A stretch of 64,000 nucleotides of DNA, from assembly GCF_900177295.1 (NCBI RefSeq), contig NZ_FWZX01000007.1, positions 124,001-188,000 on the forward strand, written 5' to 3'. Positions 53,452 to 62,065 of this stretch are shown one piece after another. Numbering within the stretch: position 1 is the first letter of the stretch; every line of letters begins with the position of its first letter. The stretch is from Tistlia consotensis USBA 355 (GTDB lineage: Bacteria; Pseudomonadota; Alphaproteobacteria; Kiloniellales; DSM-21159). The translations under genes and the position numbers were made by a program. The notes beneath the pieces are model-generated. The model had not been told where the DNA came from, made no database searches, and saw only the letters and a list, made by a program, of their open reading frames with translations.

Positions 53452-54342
53452 ATGCCGTCGCCCGCGACCCCGAGCACTTGGCGCCGCGCCCTGCGGCTGC
53501 ACCAGTGGGCCAAGAACCTGCTGGTCTTCGCGCCGCTGGCGCTGGCCGGCAGCGTCTCGACCTTCGCCGACCTGCTCGACGCCCTGGCCGGCTTCCTGGC
53601 GCTCGGCCTCGCCGCCTCGGCGGTCTACCTGATCAACGACCTGCGCGACCTCGCCGACGACCGGGCGCATCCGACCAAGCGCCACCGGCCGCTCGCCGCC
53701 GGCGAGATCTCCGACCGCAGCGCCCTGGTCGCGGCCCTGCTGCTGCTGCTGCTCGCCGCCGCCATCGCCGCGGTCCTGCCGAGCCTTTTCGGCGAGGCGC
53801 TGGCGGCCTATCTCGCGACCACCCTCGCCTACTCCTTCCTGCTGAAGCGCTGCCCGCCCTTCGACGTCTTCCTGCTCGGCATCCTCTACGCCCTGCGCAT
53901 CCTGGCCGGCATGGCCTTCGTGCCGGTACCGGTCTCGCCCTGGTTTCTCGGCTTCGCCCTGCTGTTCTTCCTCAGCCTGGCGCTCGCCAAGCGCTACGCC
54001 GAGACGGCCCACGCTCTCGACACCGGCGACACCCTCCGCCTGCACCGCGGCTACCGCCCGGCCGACCTGCCCTTCATCCTGGCGCTCGGCGTCTCGAGCG
54101 GCAGCGCCGCCATGCTGGTCTTCATGGTCTACCTGATCCTCGAACGCTCGCCGGCGACGGTCTATGCGAGCCCCGAGATGCTCTGGCTGGTCTTCCCGCT
54201 GCTCGCCGCCTGGCACGCGCGGATCTGGCTGCTGACCGGGCGCGGCGAGATGCACGAGGACCCGGTTGCCTTCGCCCTGCGCGACCCGCTGTCCTGGGGC
54301 CTCGGGCTGCTGGTCGTGCTCTGCGTCCTGCTGGCTTGGTAG
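53452..54342 (+). CDS. UbiA-family decaprenyl-phosphate phosphoribosyltransferase-like enzyme
   Basis: 296 residues, about eight helices, inner membrane. The prenyl-diphosphate motif is NDLRDLADD (N62-D70) followed by RAHPTKRHRPLAAGEI, which follows the mycobacterial Rv3806c sequence as I remember it (HPTKR-RP-AAG), rather than UbiA of ubiquinone synthesis. Predicted reaction: polyprenyl phosphate plus PRPP to polyprenyl-phosphoryl-phosphoribose. It heads a trio with DprE1-like and DprE2-like genes, spaced 7 nt and overlapping. Confidence 0.85.
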   Translation: MPSPATPSTWRRALRLHQWAKNLLVFAPLALAGSVSTFADLLDALAGFLALGLAASAVYLINDLRDLADDRAHPTKRHRPLAAGEISDRSALVAALLLLLLAAAIAAVLPSLFGEALAAYLATTLAYSFLLKRCPPFDVFLLGILYALRILAGMAFVPVPVSPWFLGFALLFFLSLALAKRYAETAHALDTGDTLRLHRGYRPADLPFILALGVSSGSAAMLVFMVYLILERSPATVYASPEMLWLVFPLLAAWHARIWLLTGRGEMHEDPVAFALRDPLSWGLGLLVVLCVLLAW

Positions 54343-54349
54343 CGCGGCG

Positions 54350-55699
54350 ATGGTCGAGCGCGACGGCCGCGATCTCGCCTGGGGCCGGGCACACCCCGGA
54401 GGCCAGGAGGTCCTGCGCCCGGCCTGGCTGGAAGAGGCCGCGGCGCTGGCCGCCGATCCCGACCCGCTGCCGCGGCTGGGCCACGGCGCCGGCCGCTCCT
54501 ACGGCGACGAGGCGCTGAGCGACGGCGGTCGCCTGATCGAGACCACGGCGCTCGACCGCTTCGTCGCCTTCGACCCGGCGACGGGCCGCCTGACCTGCGA
54601 GGCCGGCGTGCTGCTGCACGACATCCTGCGCCAGGTCCGCCGCTGGCGCGGCGCCGAGGGCGGCTGGTGGTTCCCGCCGGTGCTGCCCGGCACCCGCTTC
54701 GTCACCCTGGGCGGCGCCATCGCCAACGACGTCCACGGCAAGAACCACCACCGCCGCGGCACCTTCGGCGAGCACGTCGTGAGCCTGACCCTGGCGCGCT
54801 CCGACGGCAGCCTAGCGACCTGCTCGGCGGAGCAGAACCCGGAGCTGTTCCGCGCCACGATCGGCGGCCTGGGCCTGACCGGCCTGATCCTGGAGGCGAC
54901 GCTGCAGCTGATGCCGGCGCCGGGGCTCTGGCTGGAGTGCGAGGAGATCCCGATGGCCGACCTCGCCGGCTTCTTCGCCCTCGCCGAGGAGTCGGAGGCA
55001 GACTGGGAATACACCGCCGCCTGGGTCGACTGCCGGGCGAGCGGCCGGGCGCTCGGCCGCGGCGTCTTCGGCCGGGCCAGGCCGCTGCCGGGCGGCGAAG
55101 CGCCGGCTCCGCCCGAGCTGCCGCGCCTCGCGGTGCCGCTCGCCCCGCCGGTCTCGCCGCTCAATCGCCTGACGCTCGGTGCCTTCAACGCCCTCTACGG
55201 CCGCCGGCCCGGGCTCGGCCGCGGCCGGCTCAGGCGGCTGCCCTATCACAGGCAGCTCTTCCCGCTCGACGCGGTCGGCGGCTGGAACCGCCTCTACGGC
55301 AGGGCCGGCTTCTACCAGTACCAATGCGTCGTGCCGCCGCCGACGGCGCGCGCCACGATCGCCGCCCTGCTGGGCGCCGTCGCCGCGGCCGGCGAGGGCT
55401 CGTTCCTGGCGGTGCTCAAGACCTTCGGGGCGCGGGCGCCGGCCGGCCTGCTGTCTTTCCCGATGCCCGGCGCGACCCTGGCGCTCGACTTCCCCAATCG
55501 CGGCGCGAAGACCCTCGCCCTGCTCGACCGCCTCGACGCCCTGGTGCTGGAGGCCGGCGGCCGGGTCTACTTCGCCAAGGACGGCCGCCAGGGTGCCGAG
55601 GCCTTCCGCCGCTCCTACCCGCTTTGGCAGGAGTTCCGGCGCTGGATCGACCCGCGCTTCGCCTCGGCGCTGTCCCGCCGCCTGGAGCTGACGCCATGA
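54350..55699 (+). CDS. dprE1: DprE1-like FAD-dependent decaprenylphosphoryl-ribose oxidase
   Basis: 449 residues. FAD-binding segment GHGAGRSYGDEALSDGG (about 44-60), GGAIANDVHGKNHHRRGTFG with H129 matching catalytic-site H132 of M. tuberculosis DprE1, and YFAKDGR with K410 matching K418. The benzothiazinone-reactive Cys387 of the tuberculosis enzyme corresponds to A378 (TLALDFP) here. It oxidises the 2'-OH of polyprenyl-phosphoryl-ribose to the keto form. ATG 54350 follows the prenyltransferase stop by 7 nt. Confidence 0.9.
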   Translation: MVERDGRDLAWGRAHPGGQEVLRPAWLEEAAALAADPDPLPRLGHGAGRSYGDEALSDGGRLIETTALDRFVAFDPATGRLTCEAGVLLHDILRQVRRWRGAEGGWWFPPVLPGTRFVTLGGAIANDVHGKNHHRRGTFGEHVVSLTLARSDGSLATCSAEQNPELFRATIGGLGLTGLILEATLQLMPAPGLWLECEEIPMADLAGFFALAEESEADWEYTAAWVDCRASGRALGRGVFGRARPLPGGEAPAPPELPRLAVPLAPPVSPLNRLTLGAFNALYGRRPGLGRGRLRRLPYHRQLFPLDAVGGWNRLYGRAGFYQYQCVVPPPTARATIAALLGAVAAAGEGSFLAVLKTFGARAPAGLLSFPMPGATLALDFPNRGAKTLALLDRLDALVLEAGGRVYFAKDGRQGAEAFRRSYPLWQEFRRWIDPRFASALSRRLELTP

Positions 55700-56442
55700 G
55701 CGAATCCCTGAAGGTCTCGATCTACGGCGCGACCTCGGCGATCGCCCAGGCCGTGGCCCGCCGCTACGCCGCCCGCGGCGCCCGCTTCTTCCTCGCCGGG
55801 CGCTCGCCCGAACACCTGGAGCGGGTCGCCGGGGACCTGGCCGTGCGCGGCGCCGCCGCCGTCGCGACGCATGCCGGCGACCTCGCCGAGGCGGCCGGCG
55901 ACGCCGCCCTGCAGGCGGCCGAGGCGGCGGCGCACGGCGTCCCGGACGTCCTGCTGGTCGCCTTCGGCACGCTCGGCGAGCAGCAGCGCGACGAGCAGGA
56001 CCCGGCGCGCGCGGCGGCGACGCTGGAGACCAACCTCGTTGCGCCGGTCCGCCTGCTGCTGCCGGCCGCTGCGGCGATGGAGCGGCGCGGCAGCGGCCGC
56101 CTGGTCGTGATCTCCTCGGTCGCCGGCGAGCGCGGCCGCCGCTCCAACCACCTCTACGGCGCCGCCAAGGGCGGCCTCTCGATCTTCCTGGCCGGCCTGC
56201 GCGACCGCCTGGCGCCCGCCGGGGTCGCCGTGGTCGACGTCCGGCCCGGCTTCGTCGACACGCCGATGACCCGGGACTTCCGCAAGGGTCCGCTCTGGGC
56301 CAGCCCCGAGCGGGTCGCCGACGACATCGTCGCGGCCGCCGACGCCGGACGGGCCGTCGTCTACACGCCCTGGTTCTGGCGCTGGATCATGCTGGTGATC
56401 CGCAACCTGCCGGCCGCCGTGATGCGCCGCCTGAACCTCTAG
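55696..56442 (+). CDS. dprE2: DprE2-like short-chain reductase
   Basis: 248-residue SDR with the coenzyme motif SIYGATSAIAQAVARRY, catalytic Ser in VVISSVAG and YGAAKGG (Tyr-x3-Lys), and the late DVRPGFVDTPMTRDF segment. A hydrophobic C-terminal stretch (WFWRWIMLVIRNLPAAVM) may hold it at the membrane near the lipid substrate, as in the mycobacterial enzyme. It completes epimerisation to polyprenyl-phosphoryl-arabinose. Starts inside the dprE1 stop (ATGA). Confidence 0.9.
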   Translation: MSESLKVSIYGATSAIAQAVARRYAARGARFFLAGRSPEHLERVAGDLAVRGAAAVATHAGDLAEAAGDAALQAAEAAAHGVPDVLLVAFGTLGEQQRDEQDPARAAATLETNLVAPVRLLLPAAAAMERRGSGRLVVISSVAGERGRRSNHLYGAAKGGLSIFLAGLRDRLAPAGVAVVDVRPGFVDTPMTRDFRKGPLWASPERVADDIVAAADAGRAVVYTPWFWRWIMLVIRNLPAAVMRRLNL

Positions 56443-56511
56443 GCCCCATTCGGCCTGCCAGCACTTTCAGCCGACCGGTACCGAGACCAGCCGCCAATAA
56501 GTCAGACACCT

Positions 56512-56727
56512 CTATTTGAATGAGGAATGACTATCGATATGTTTTGCAAGCTTCACCGGCCTAAATCGAGGGTGGTCTCCACAATGATTACACGGAGGGA
56601 ATTTCCTTCCAACAATCACCGTGACCTCATGCTCCGCAACATGATCCTCATCGTGGACAACTTTGTATACGCCCGACGCTTCGACTTTATCGCCAGGCTT
56701 AAACTCTGACTTCGTGAGCTTAGTCAT
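56512..56727 (-). CDS. Small conserved protein with CxxC and PGDKV...GxYxVxHD motifs
   Basis: 71 residues from the ATG at 56727, which has GAGGG 7 nt upstream (an earlier ATG at 56742 is less likely). The sequence FKPGDKVEASGVYKVVHDED, HEVTVIVGRKFPPCNHCGDH and PRF is a pattern I recall in short bacterial proteins of unknown function resembling YjzC. The PCNHCGDHPRF segment could bind zinc. Its codons are clearly more AT-rich than neighbouring genes and it lies in an AT-rich interval, suggesting transfer. Confidence 0.75.
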   Translation of the reverse strand: MTKLTKSEFKPGDKVEASGVYKVVHDEDHVAEHEVTVIVGRKFPPCNHCGDHPRFRPVKLAKHIDSHSSFK

Positions 56728-56819
56728 CGCGCAATCCCTCATGTCATCGGCATGATATTCAACCTAAAATAGCTTAATCCAGCGCGGCCTTGCGCGCTCT
56801 ACAATTCCCTTCAACGAAC

Positions 56820-57524
56820 TCAGGATGAAGCCGCCGGGTCGTGGCTCGACGCAGCCAGCCCCAGCACGTCCTTCAGGTGCCCGCTCTTGACCCAGAGACG
56901 GGCACCCTCCGGGCCGGCCTCGGCGACCAGCCGGCCGCCGGCCGGCAGGCGCAGCCAGGACCAGGGCCCGAAGGCCTCGCCGCCCTCCTCGAAGCCGCCC
57001 TCCAGCACCAGCAGCTCCAGCCCGCCGGGCAGGTCGAGCGCGACCTCCGCGCCGGGCGCCCAGCGCTCCAGCCGGACCTCCTCGCGGGCGTCGCGGAACA
57101 GCGGCACCAGCTCGACGCCGGGCCGCCCGGGCGCCGGGACCGGCGCGACGCCGCCGCTGTCGAGCCGGACCTGGGTGCGGTCGGCGGGATCGAACTGCCA
57201 GAGCTTGACCAGGATCGTGCAGCCCGGCGCCGAGGCCGGGGTGTGCGAGGAGGTCGGCGGGTTGCGCACGTAGCTGCCGGCCGGGAAGTCGCCGTGCTCG
57301 TCCTGGAAGGTGCCCTCGAGCACCAGGAACTCCTCGCCGCCGCCGTGGACGTGGGGCGAGAAGCGGCTGCCCGGCGCGTAGCGCACGATCGAGGTCGCGC
57401 GCGCCACCTCGCCGCCGATGCGGTCGAGCATCCGCCGCTCGACGCCGGGCATCGGCGAGGCGACCCAGTCGAGCCGCGCGGCATGGACCGCGGCGCGGCG
57501 GGTGAAGTCGGCATTGAGCTCCAT
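56820..57524 (-). CDS. Cupin-domain protein, ChrR-like bicupin
   Basis: 234 residues with two cupin barrels. The first (about 40-125) has the metal motif [20 protein letters not shown] and [14 protein letters not shown]; the second (about 155-225) lacks the histidines ([20 protein letters not shown]), so only the N-terminal site should bind metal. It resembles the C-terminal domain of anti-sigma factor ChrR, but the N-terminal sigma-binding zinc domain is missing. No sigma factor gene is nearby. Function unknown. Confidence 0.85.
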   Translation of the reverse strand: MELNADFTRRAAVHAARLDWVASPMPGVERRMLDRIGGEVARATSIVRYAPGSRFSPHVHGGGEEFLVLEGTFQDEHGDFPAGSYVRNPPTSSHTPASAPGCTILVKLWQFDPADRTQVRLDSGGVAPVPAPGRPGVELVPLFRDAREEVRLERWAPGAEVALDLPGGLELLVLEGGFEEGGEAFGPWSWLRLPAGGRLVAEAGPEGARLWVKSGHLKDVLGLAASSHDPAASS

Positions 57525-57716
57525 GGTCGATCTCCGTCCTGCTGACCGATGATATAGGCGGGCAGCCTTCGACGAGGCAGCAAAGCTGCGTGAACCGTCA
57601 GGCCCGGACCGCCGGCTCGATCTGCCGGACCGCGTGCAGTCCGCCCGGCCGAATTTGGCGGTCGGGCACGGCCATGCTTTCCCAGCGGCGGCGGTTGCGG
57701 CTATACCGGGCGGACC

Positions 57717-58877
57717 ATGACACCAATCACCGACAGCACGGCCCTGGCCGCCCTCTGCGACCGGTTGGCCAAGGCCGACTTCGTCACCGTCGACACCGAG
57801 TTCGTGCGCGACACCACCTACTGGCCGAAGCTCTGCCTGGTGCAGCTCGCCGGGCCGGAGGACGCCGCGATCGTCGATCCGCTGGCCGAGGGCCTGGATC
57901 TGGCCCCGCTGGTCCGGCTGCTCAACGAGGAGCCGGTGATCAAGGTCTTCCACGCGGCGCGCCAGGACCTGGAGATCTTCTTCCACATGACCGGCCAGGT
58001 GCCGGCGCCGGTCTTCGACACCCAGGTCGCCGCGATGGTCTGCGGCTTCGGCGACCAGGTCAGCTACGAGAAGCTGGCCGGCGCCCTGGCCGGCGCGCGC
58101 ATCGACAAGGGCGCGCGCTACGCCGACTGGGTCCGGCGCCCGCTGACCGAGCGCCAGCTCGACTACGCCCTGTCGGACGTCACCTACCTGCGCAAGGCCT
58201 ACGAGAAGCTGGTGCGCAAGCTGGAGAAGAACCGCCGCGCCGACTGGCTGAACGAGGAGATGGCGGTGCTGACCGACCCCCAGACCTACGACCTGCACCC
58301 GGAGCGGGCCTGGCTGCGGCTCAAGACCCGCTCGCGCGACCGCCGCTACCTCGTGGTACTCAAGGCGCTGGCGACCTGGCGCGAGGAGGAGGCCCAGCGC
58401 CGCGACCTGCCGCGCAACCGGGTGCTGCGCGACGAGCAGCTCTACGACATCGCCCAGCGCGCACCGAAGGGCACGAACGAGCTGGCCCACACCCGCGGAC
58501 TCAACGAGGACTTCGCGCGCGGCCGGCTCGGCAAGGGCATCCTGGCGGCGATCGAGGCCGCCCTCGCCCAGCCCCAGGACCTCTGGCCGAGCCTGCCCAA
58601 GGAGGAGGCCCTGCCGGACGCCCCCGGGCCGATCGCCGACCTGCTGAAGATGCTGCTCAAGGTCAAGTGCGACAGCGAGGGCGTCGCGCCGAAGCTGGTC
58701 GCCAACAGCCTGGACATCGAGCGCCTGGCGAGCGGCGAGGACAACGGCTCGCCGCTGCTGCACGGCTGGCGCTACGAGGTCTTCGGGCGCGACGCCGAGG
58801 CCCTGATGGCCGGCCGCCTGGCGATCGCCGCGCGCGACGGCAAGGCGGTCGCCCTGCCGCTCGACGGCGCCGACTGA
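57717..58877 (+). CDS. rnd: Ribonuclease D
   Basis: 386-residue 3'-5' exoribonuclease acting on tRNA 3' ends. DEDD exonuclease domain: [16 protein letters not shown] (Exo I, DxE), [15 protein letters not shown] (Exo II) and [18 protein letters not shown] (Exo III, YxxxD). HRDC domain from about residue 205 ([28 protein letters not shown]). Divergent from the cupin gene and 4 nt before the open frame of the peptidase gene. Confidence 0.95.
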   Translation: MTPITDSTALAALCDRLAKADFVTVDTEFVRDTTYWPKLCLVQLAGPEDAAIVDPLAEGLDLAPLVRLLNEEPVIKVFHAARQDLEIFFHMTGQVPAPVFDTQVAAMVCGFGDQVSYEKLAGALAGARIDKGARYADWVRRPLTERQLDYALSDVTYLRKAYEKLVRKLEKNRRADWLNEEMAVLTDPQTYDLHPERAWLRLKTRSRDRRYLVVLKALATWREEEAQRRDLPRNRVLRDEQLYDIAQRAPKGTNELAHTRGLNEDFARGRLGKGILAAIEAALAQPQDLWPSLPKEEALPDAPGPIADLLKMLLKVKCDSEGVAPKLVANSLDIERLASGEDNGSPLLHGWRYEVFGRDAEALMAGRLAIAARDGKAVALPLDGAD

Positions 58878-58880
58878 GGG

Positions 58881-60032
58881 GTGGGCGCCTCGCCGCCCTC
58901 TTGCTCATCCGTCATCCCCGCGAAAGCGGGGATCCAGAGAAAGGCGTCGCCTGCGTGGACGGTCCGGTTTCCGTGCCCGCGGCGTCGTTCTCTGGATCCC
59001 CGCTTTCGCGGGGATGGCGGGAAGAGGGAGGTCAGGCCGCTGCGGCCTTGGCTGGCGCTCGCCTTCCTCCTCCTTCTCGCCTCCCCCGCCGCCGCCCAGG
59101 ACGGGCCGCCGTCGCTCGGCCTGCCGGTGCTCTGCGAGATCGGCGTCGAGTGCTTCGTCCAGCAGTACGTCGACACGCGGCCCGGGCCGCTCGCCCAGGA
59201 CTACCTCTGCGGCGGCCTGGCCTACGACCGCCACGACGGCACCGACATCCGCGTGCCGACCCTGGCCGACATGGAGCGCGGCGTGCCCGTGGTCGCGGCC
59301 GCGCCCGGCACGGTGCGGGCGGTGCGCGACGGCGAGCCGGACATGGACCCGGCCAGGCGCGGGCTCGACAGGATCAAGGGCCGCGAGTCCGGCAACGCCG
59401 TGCTGATCGACCATCTCGGCGGCTGGACCACGCAGTACAGCCACCTGAAGCAGGGCTCGGTCCTGGTCCGGCCCGGCCAGCGGGTCGGCGCGGGGCAGAT
59501 CCTCGGCCTGATCGGCCAGTCGGGCCTGGCCGAGTTCCCCCACGTCGAGTTCCGCCTGTTCCACGGCGACCAGCGCATCGATCCCTTCACCGGCCTGCCG
59601 CCGGAGAGCGGCTGCGACAAGCCCGGGCGCGCGCTGTGGGACGCCGAGGCCGCCCAGGCCCTGGTCTACCGCGCCGGCGGCCTGCTCGCCGCCGGCTTCG
59701 CCGGCAGCAACCCGGAGATCGGGGCGATCAAGGCCGGCGCCTACCTGGGCAACGACCGGCTGCCGGCCAGCGCGGCCGCCCTCGCCTTCTGGGTCATCGA
59801 CTACGGCCTGGAGCCAGGCGACAGCTGGCGCCTGGAGATCCACGGCCCCGACGGCAGGCTGTTCGCCGAATCCGACGGCAAGCTCGACAGGAAGCAGGCC
59901 GACTGGATCCGCGTCCTCGGCCGCCGGCGCGGCGACCGGCCCTGGCCGTCGGGCCGCTACGAGGCCCGCCACAGGGTCGCGCGCAACGGCGTCGTGCTGA
60001 TCGACCGGGCGCGGGCCGTCGTCGTCGAATAG
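58881..60032 (+). CDS. M23-family peptidase (LysM-less), start uncertain
   Basis: Secreted zinc metallopeptidase fold, about 330 residues after the signal. Hydrophobic signal [17 protein letters not shown], then [13 protein letters not shown] (first metal site region, HxxxD), [15 protein letters not shown] and FPHVEFRLF (HxH-type third site reads HVE, so the last His is replaced by Glu). The 3' 100 residues form an extra domain. The open frame begins at GTG 58881, but its first 45 codons lie in an inverted repeat; after it no ATG/GTG/TTG precedes the signal, only a CTG at 59040 with GGGAGG 8 nt upstream. Either a repeat insertion moved the start or CTG is used. Confidence 0.75.
   Translation: MGASPPSCSSVIPAKAGIQRKASPAWTVRFPCPRRRSLDPRFRGDGGKREVRPLRPWLALAFLLLLASPAAAQDGPPSLGLPVLCEIGVECFVQQYVDTRPGPLAQDYLCGGLAYDRHDGTDIRVPTLADMERGVPVVAAAPGTVRAVRDGEPDMDPARRGLDRIKGRESGNAVLIDHLGGWTTQYSHLKQGSVLVRPGQRVGAGQILGLIGQSGLAEFPHVEFRLFHGDQRIDPFTGLPPESGCDKPGRALWDAEAAQALVYRAGGLLAAGFAGSNPEIGAIKAGAYLGNDRLPASAAALAFWVIDYGLEPGDSWRLEIHGPDGRLFAESDGKLDRKQADWIRVLGRRRGDRPWPSGRYEARHRVARNGVVLIDRARAVVVE
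58913..59016. repeat. Inverted repeat of dispersed palindromic type
   Basis: Two perfect 28-bp arms at 58913-58940 and 58989-59016 (core CCCCGCGAAAGCGGGGATCC), each itself containing a small GCGAAAGC hairpin, around a 48-nt centre. Translated, the arms give the [10 protein letters not shown] and DPRFRGD signatures known from a dispersed proteobacterial repeat. It lies between rnd and the peptidase gene and overlaps the latter's open 5' end. Confidence 0.9.
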
Positions 60033-60193
60033 GTCCCGAGAACAGACTGCGGCATCCGCGCCGAAGATTCCCGGTGACGGCCCCGGCCCGGCTGTTCTAG
60101 CCTGCCGGGACAAGCAGAAGAAAAGTTCCAGGGACGCTTACCAGGGGACGCTGGATACCCGGGCTGCGGACGCACTCCTCAGGGGGATCACAG

Positions 60194-61186
60194 ATGACTC
60201 ATCCGTTTCGGCGCCTGATCGCGCTCGCCGGCTTCGCCGCGATGGCGGCGGTCGGCCTCTCCTCGGCCGCTCCGGCCTCGGCCGAGCCGCTCAAGGTCGC
60301 GCACTCGACCTGGGTCGGCTACGGGCCGCTCTACATCGCCAAGGACAAGGGCTTCTTCAAGGAGGAGGGCCTCGACGTCCAGCTGATCGTCATGGAGGAT
60401 CCGAAGATCCGCTTCCCGGCGCTGGCGGCCGGCAAGATCGACGTGCTGGTCTCGACCGTCGACACCCTGCTCAACTACATGTCGGCCGGCGTCGACTACC
60501 GCTACCTCTTCGCCCTCGACGACTCGAAGGGTGGCGACGGCATCGTCGCCAAGAAGGACATCAAGACGATCGCCGACCTCAAGGGCAAGTCGGTCGCCTA
60601 CAACCAGGGCTCGGTCTCCGAGTTCTACCTCGGCGTCCTGCTCAAGCAGGCCGGCCTCAAGCTGTCGGACGTCAAGACCCAGAACATGTCGGCGGGCGAC
60701 GCCGGCGCCGCCTTCGTCGCGGGCCGGGTCGACGCGGCCGTGACCTGGGAGCCCTGGCTGACCCGCGGCAAGCAGGCGCCGGACGGCCACCTGCTGGTCG
60801 ACAGCTCGACCTCGCCCGGCCTGATCACCGACGTCGCGATCACCACCAAGGAGACGCTGGCCAAGCGCGGCAAGGAGCTGGCGGCGCTCTACCGGGCCTG
60901 GGCCAAGGCCGTCGCTTGGCAGAAGACCCACGAGGACGAGGCCGACAAGATCATGGCCAAGGGCGTCGGCGGCTGGCTCGACGACCCGGCGGTCTTCAAG
61001 GAGACGCGCGCGGGCATCGCCTTCTACGACGCCGCCATGAACAAGTCCTTCATCGGCACCGAGGCCAAGCCCGGCCCGATCGCCGAGACGATCGCGAACG
61101 CGGAGGCGCTCAACAAGGAGAACGGCACCTCGGACATCGACGTGCCGCCGGCCTCGCTGGTCGCCTTCGGCATCGTCAACCAGTAG
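60194..61186 (+). CDS. ABC transporter substrate-binding protein, SsuA/NMT1-like
   Basis: 330 residues with a Sec signal (ALAGFAAMAAVGLSSAAPASA). The mature part matches nitrate/sulfonate/taurine-type binding proteins: KVAHSTWVGYGPLYIAKDKG, FFKEEGLDVQLIVMED, KSVAYNQGSVSEFYL and AAVTWEPWLTRGK. First gene of a binding protein-permease-ATPase-ureohydrolase operon. The ligand could be a small nitrogen or guanidino compound because of the last gene; sulfonate or a pyrimidine are alternatives. Confidence 0.9.
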   Translation: MTHPFRRLIALAGFAAMAAVGLSSAAPASAEPLKVAHSTWVGYGPLYIAKDKGFFKEEGLDVQLIVMEDPKIRFPALAAGKIDVLVSTVDTLLNYMSAGVDYRYLFALDDSKGGDGIVAKKDIKTIADLKGKSVAYNQGSVSEFYLGVLLKQAGLKLSDVKTQNMSAGDAGAAFVAGRVDAAVTWEPWLTRGKQAPDGHLLVDSSTSPGLITDVAITTKETLAKRGKELAALYRAWAKAVAWQKTHEDEADKIMAKGVGGWLDDPAVFKETRAGIAFYDAAMNKSFIGTEAKPGPIAETIANAEALNKENGTSDIDVPPASLVAFGIVNQ

Positions 61187-61214
61187 TCCGCAAACCCTCG
61201 GTGTCCATCTGGCT

Positions 61215-61237
61215 CCCCCCGGCGTCCGGCCGGGGGG
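61215..61237 (+). promoter_or_regulatory. Intercistronic stem-loop after the SsuA-like gene
   Basis: CCCCCCGGC (61215-61223) and GCCGGGGGG (61229-61237) form a perfect 9-bp stem with a 5-nt loop, 28 nt after the binding-protein stop and just before the permease ribosome site (GGAGG). It fits the pattern of hairpins following binding-protein genes in this window. Confidence 0.65.
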
Positions 61238-61253
61238 CGCGGAGGTCGTGACC

Positions 61254-62048
61254 ATGGCTCTGCGCGACCTCCTCGCCCCGAAATCCGAGATCCCGGCGCC
61301 GGTCTTCCTCGGCCTCAGCCTCTTCGCGATCGCCACGCTGTTCGGCGGCTGGTGCCTGCTGACCTACGGCCATCTCGTGCGGCCCGACTTCCTGGCGCCG
61401 CCGGACGCGGTCGCCCTGGCCGGCTGGAAGCGGCTCGGCAACCTGTCGCTGCTCGAGAACATCTGGGCGAGCCTCTCGGTCATCATGACCGGCTTCCTGC
61501 TGGCCTCGGTGCTGGCGGTGCCGCTCGGCGTGCTGATGGGCTCGTTCCAGGCGGCGCGCGCGCTGCTCGAGCCGATCACCGGCTTCATGCGCTACCTGCC
61601 GGTCAGCGCCCTGATCCCGCTGCTGATCCTCTGGATCGGCATCGGCTTCGAGGAGAAGGTGACGGTGATCTTCCTCGGCACCTTCTTCCAGCAGCTGATC
61701 CTGATCTCCGACGTCTCGGCCAGGGTCAGCAAGGACCTGATCGACTGCTCCTACACCCTCGGCGCCAACCGCCGGCAGGTCGTCACGCGCGTGCTCTTCC
61801 CGGCCTGCATGCCGGGGGTCATGGACAACCTGAGGGTCACCATGGGCTGGGCCTGGACCTACCTGGTGGTCGCCGAGCTGGTCGCCGCCAACTCCGGCCT
61901 CGGCTACATGATCCTCAACGCCATGCGCGGGCTGTTCACCGACGTGATCCTGCTCGGCGTCTTCACCATCGGCATCCTGGGCCTGATGACCGATACCCTC
62001 TTCAAGCTGCTGCGCCGGGTGCTGCTGCCCTGGTCGGCGACCTTCTGA
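61254..62048 (+). CDS. ABC transporter permease, SsuC/TauC-like
   Basis: 264 residues, six helices. Family segments: LENIWASLSVIMTGFLLASV, ALIPLLILWIGIGFEEKVTV and the EAA loop LIDCSYTLGANRRQVVTRVL near residue 165; WAWTYLVVAELVAANSGLGYM is typical for SsuC/ThiX/NrtB permeases. ATG 61254 has GGAGG at 8 nt; the GTG at 61248 is too close to it. Confidence 0.93.
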   Translation: MALRDLLAPKSEIPAPVFLGLSLFAIATLFGGWCLLTYGHLVRPDFLAPPDAVALAGWKRLGNLSLLENIWASLSVIMTGFLLASVLAVPLGVLMGSFQAARALLEPITGFMRYLPVSALIPLLILWIGIGFEEKVTVIFLGTFFQQLILISDVSARVSKDLIDCSYTLGANRRQVVTRVLFPACMPGVMDNLRVTMGWAWTYLVVAELVAANSGLGYMILNAMRGLFTDVILLGVFTIGILGLMTDTLFKLLRRVLLPWSATF

Positions 62049-62065
62049 GCGCCGGGACGGGGACG

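Noticed and set aside
56527-56709. A 60-codon plus-strand frame opposite the small Cys-pair protein
   Set aside because: The minus-strand frame has a good ribosome site and a recognisable conserved pattern; the plus-strand one has neither.
56820-57524. Anti-sigma factor ChrR
   Set aside because: The cupin part is similar, but the N-terminal zinc-binding anti-sigma domain is absent and no sigma factor gene is adjacent.
60033-60193. Guanidine riboswitch (ykkC, mini-ykkC or type III) ahead of the SsuA-like gene
   Set aside because: GGACGC recurs at three places and a GGGACAAG is present, but the ACGR loops of mini-ykkC, the GGUCCGAGAG of ykkC and the full type III core are not seen. A covariance search would be decisive.
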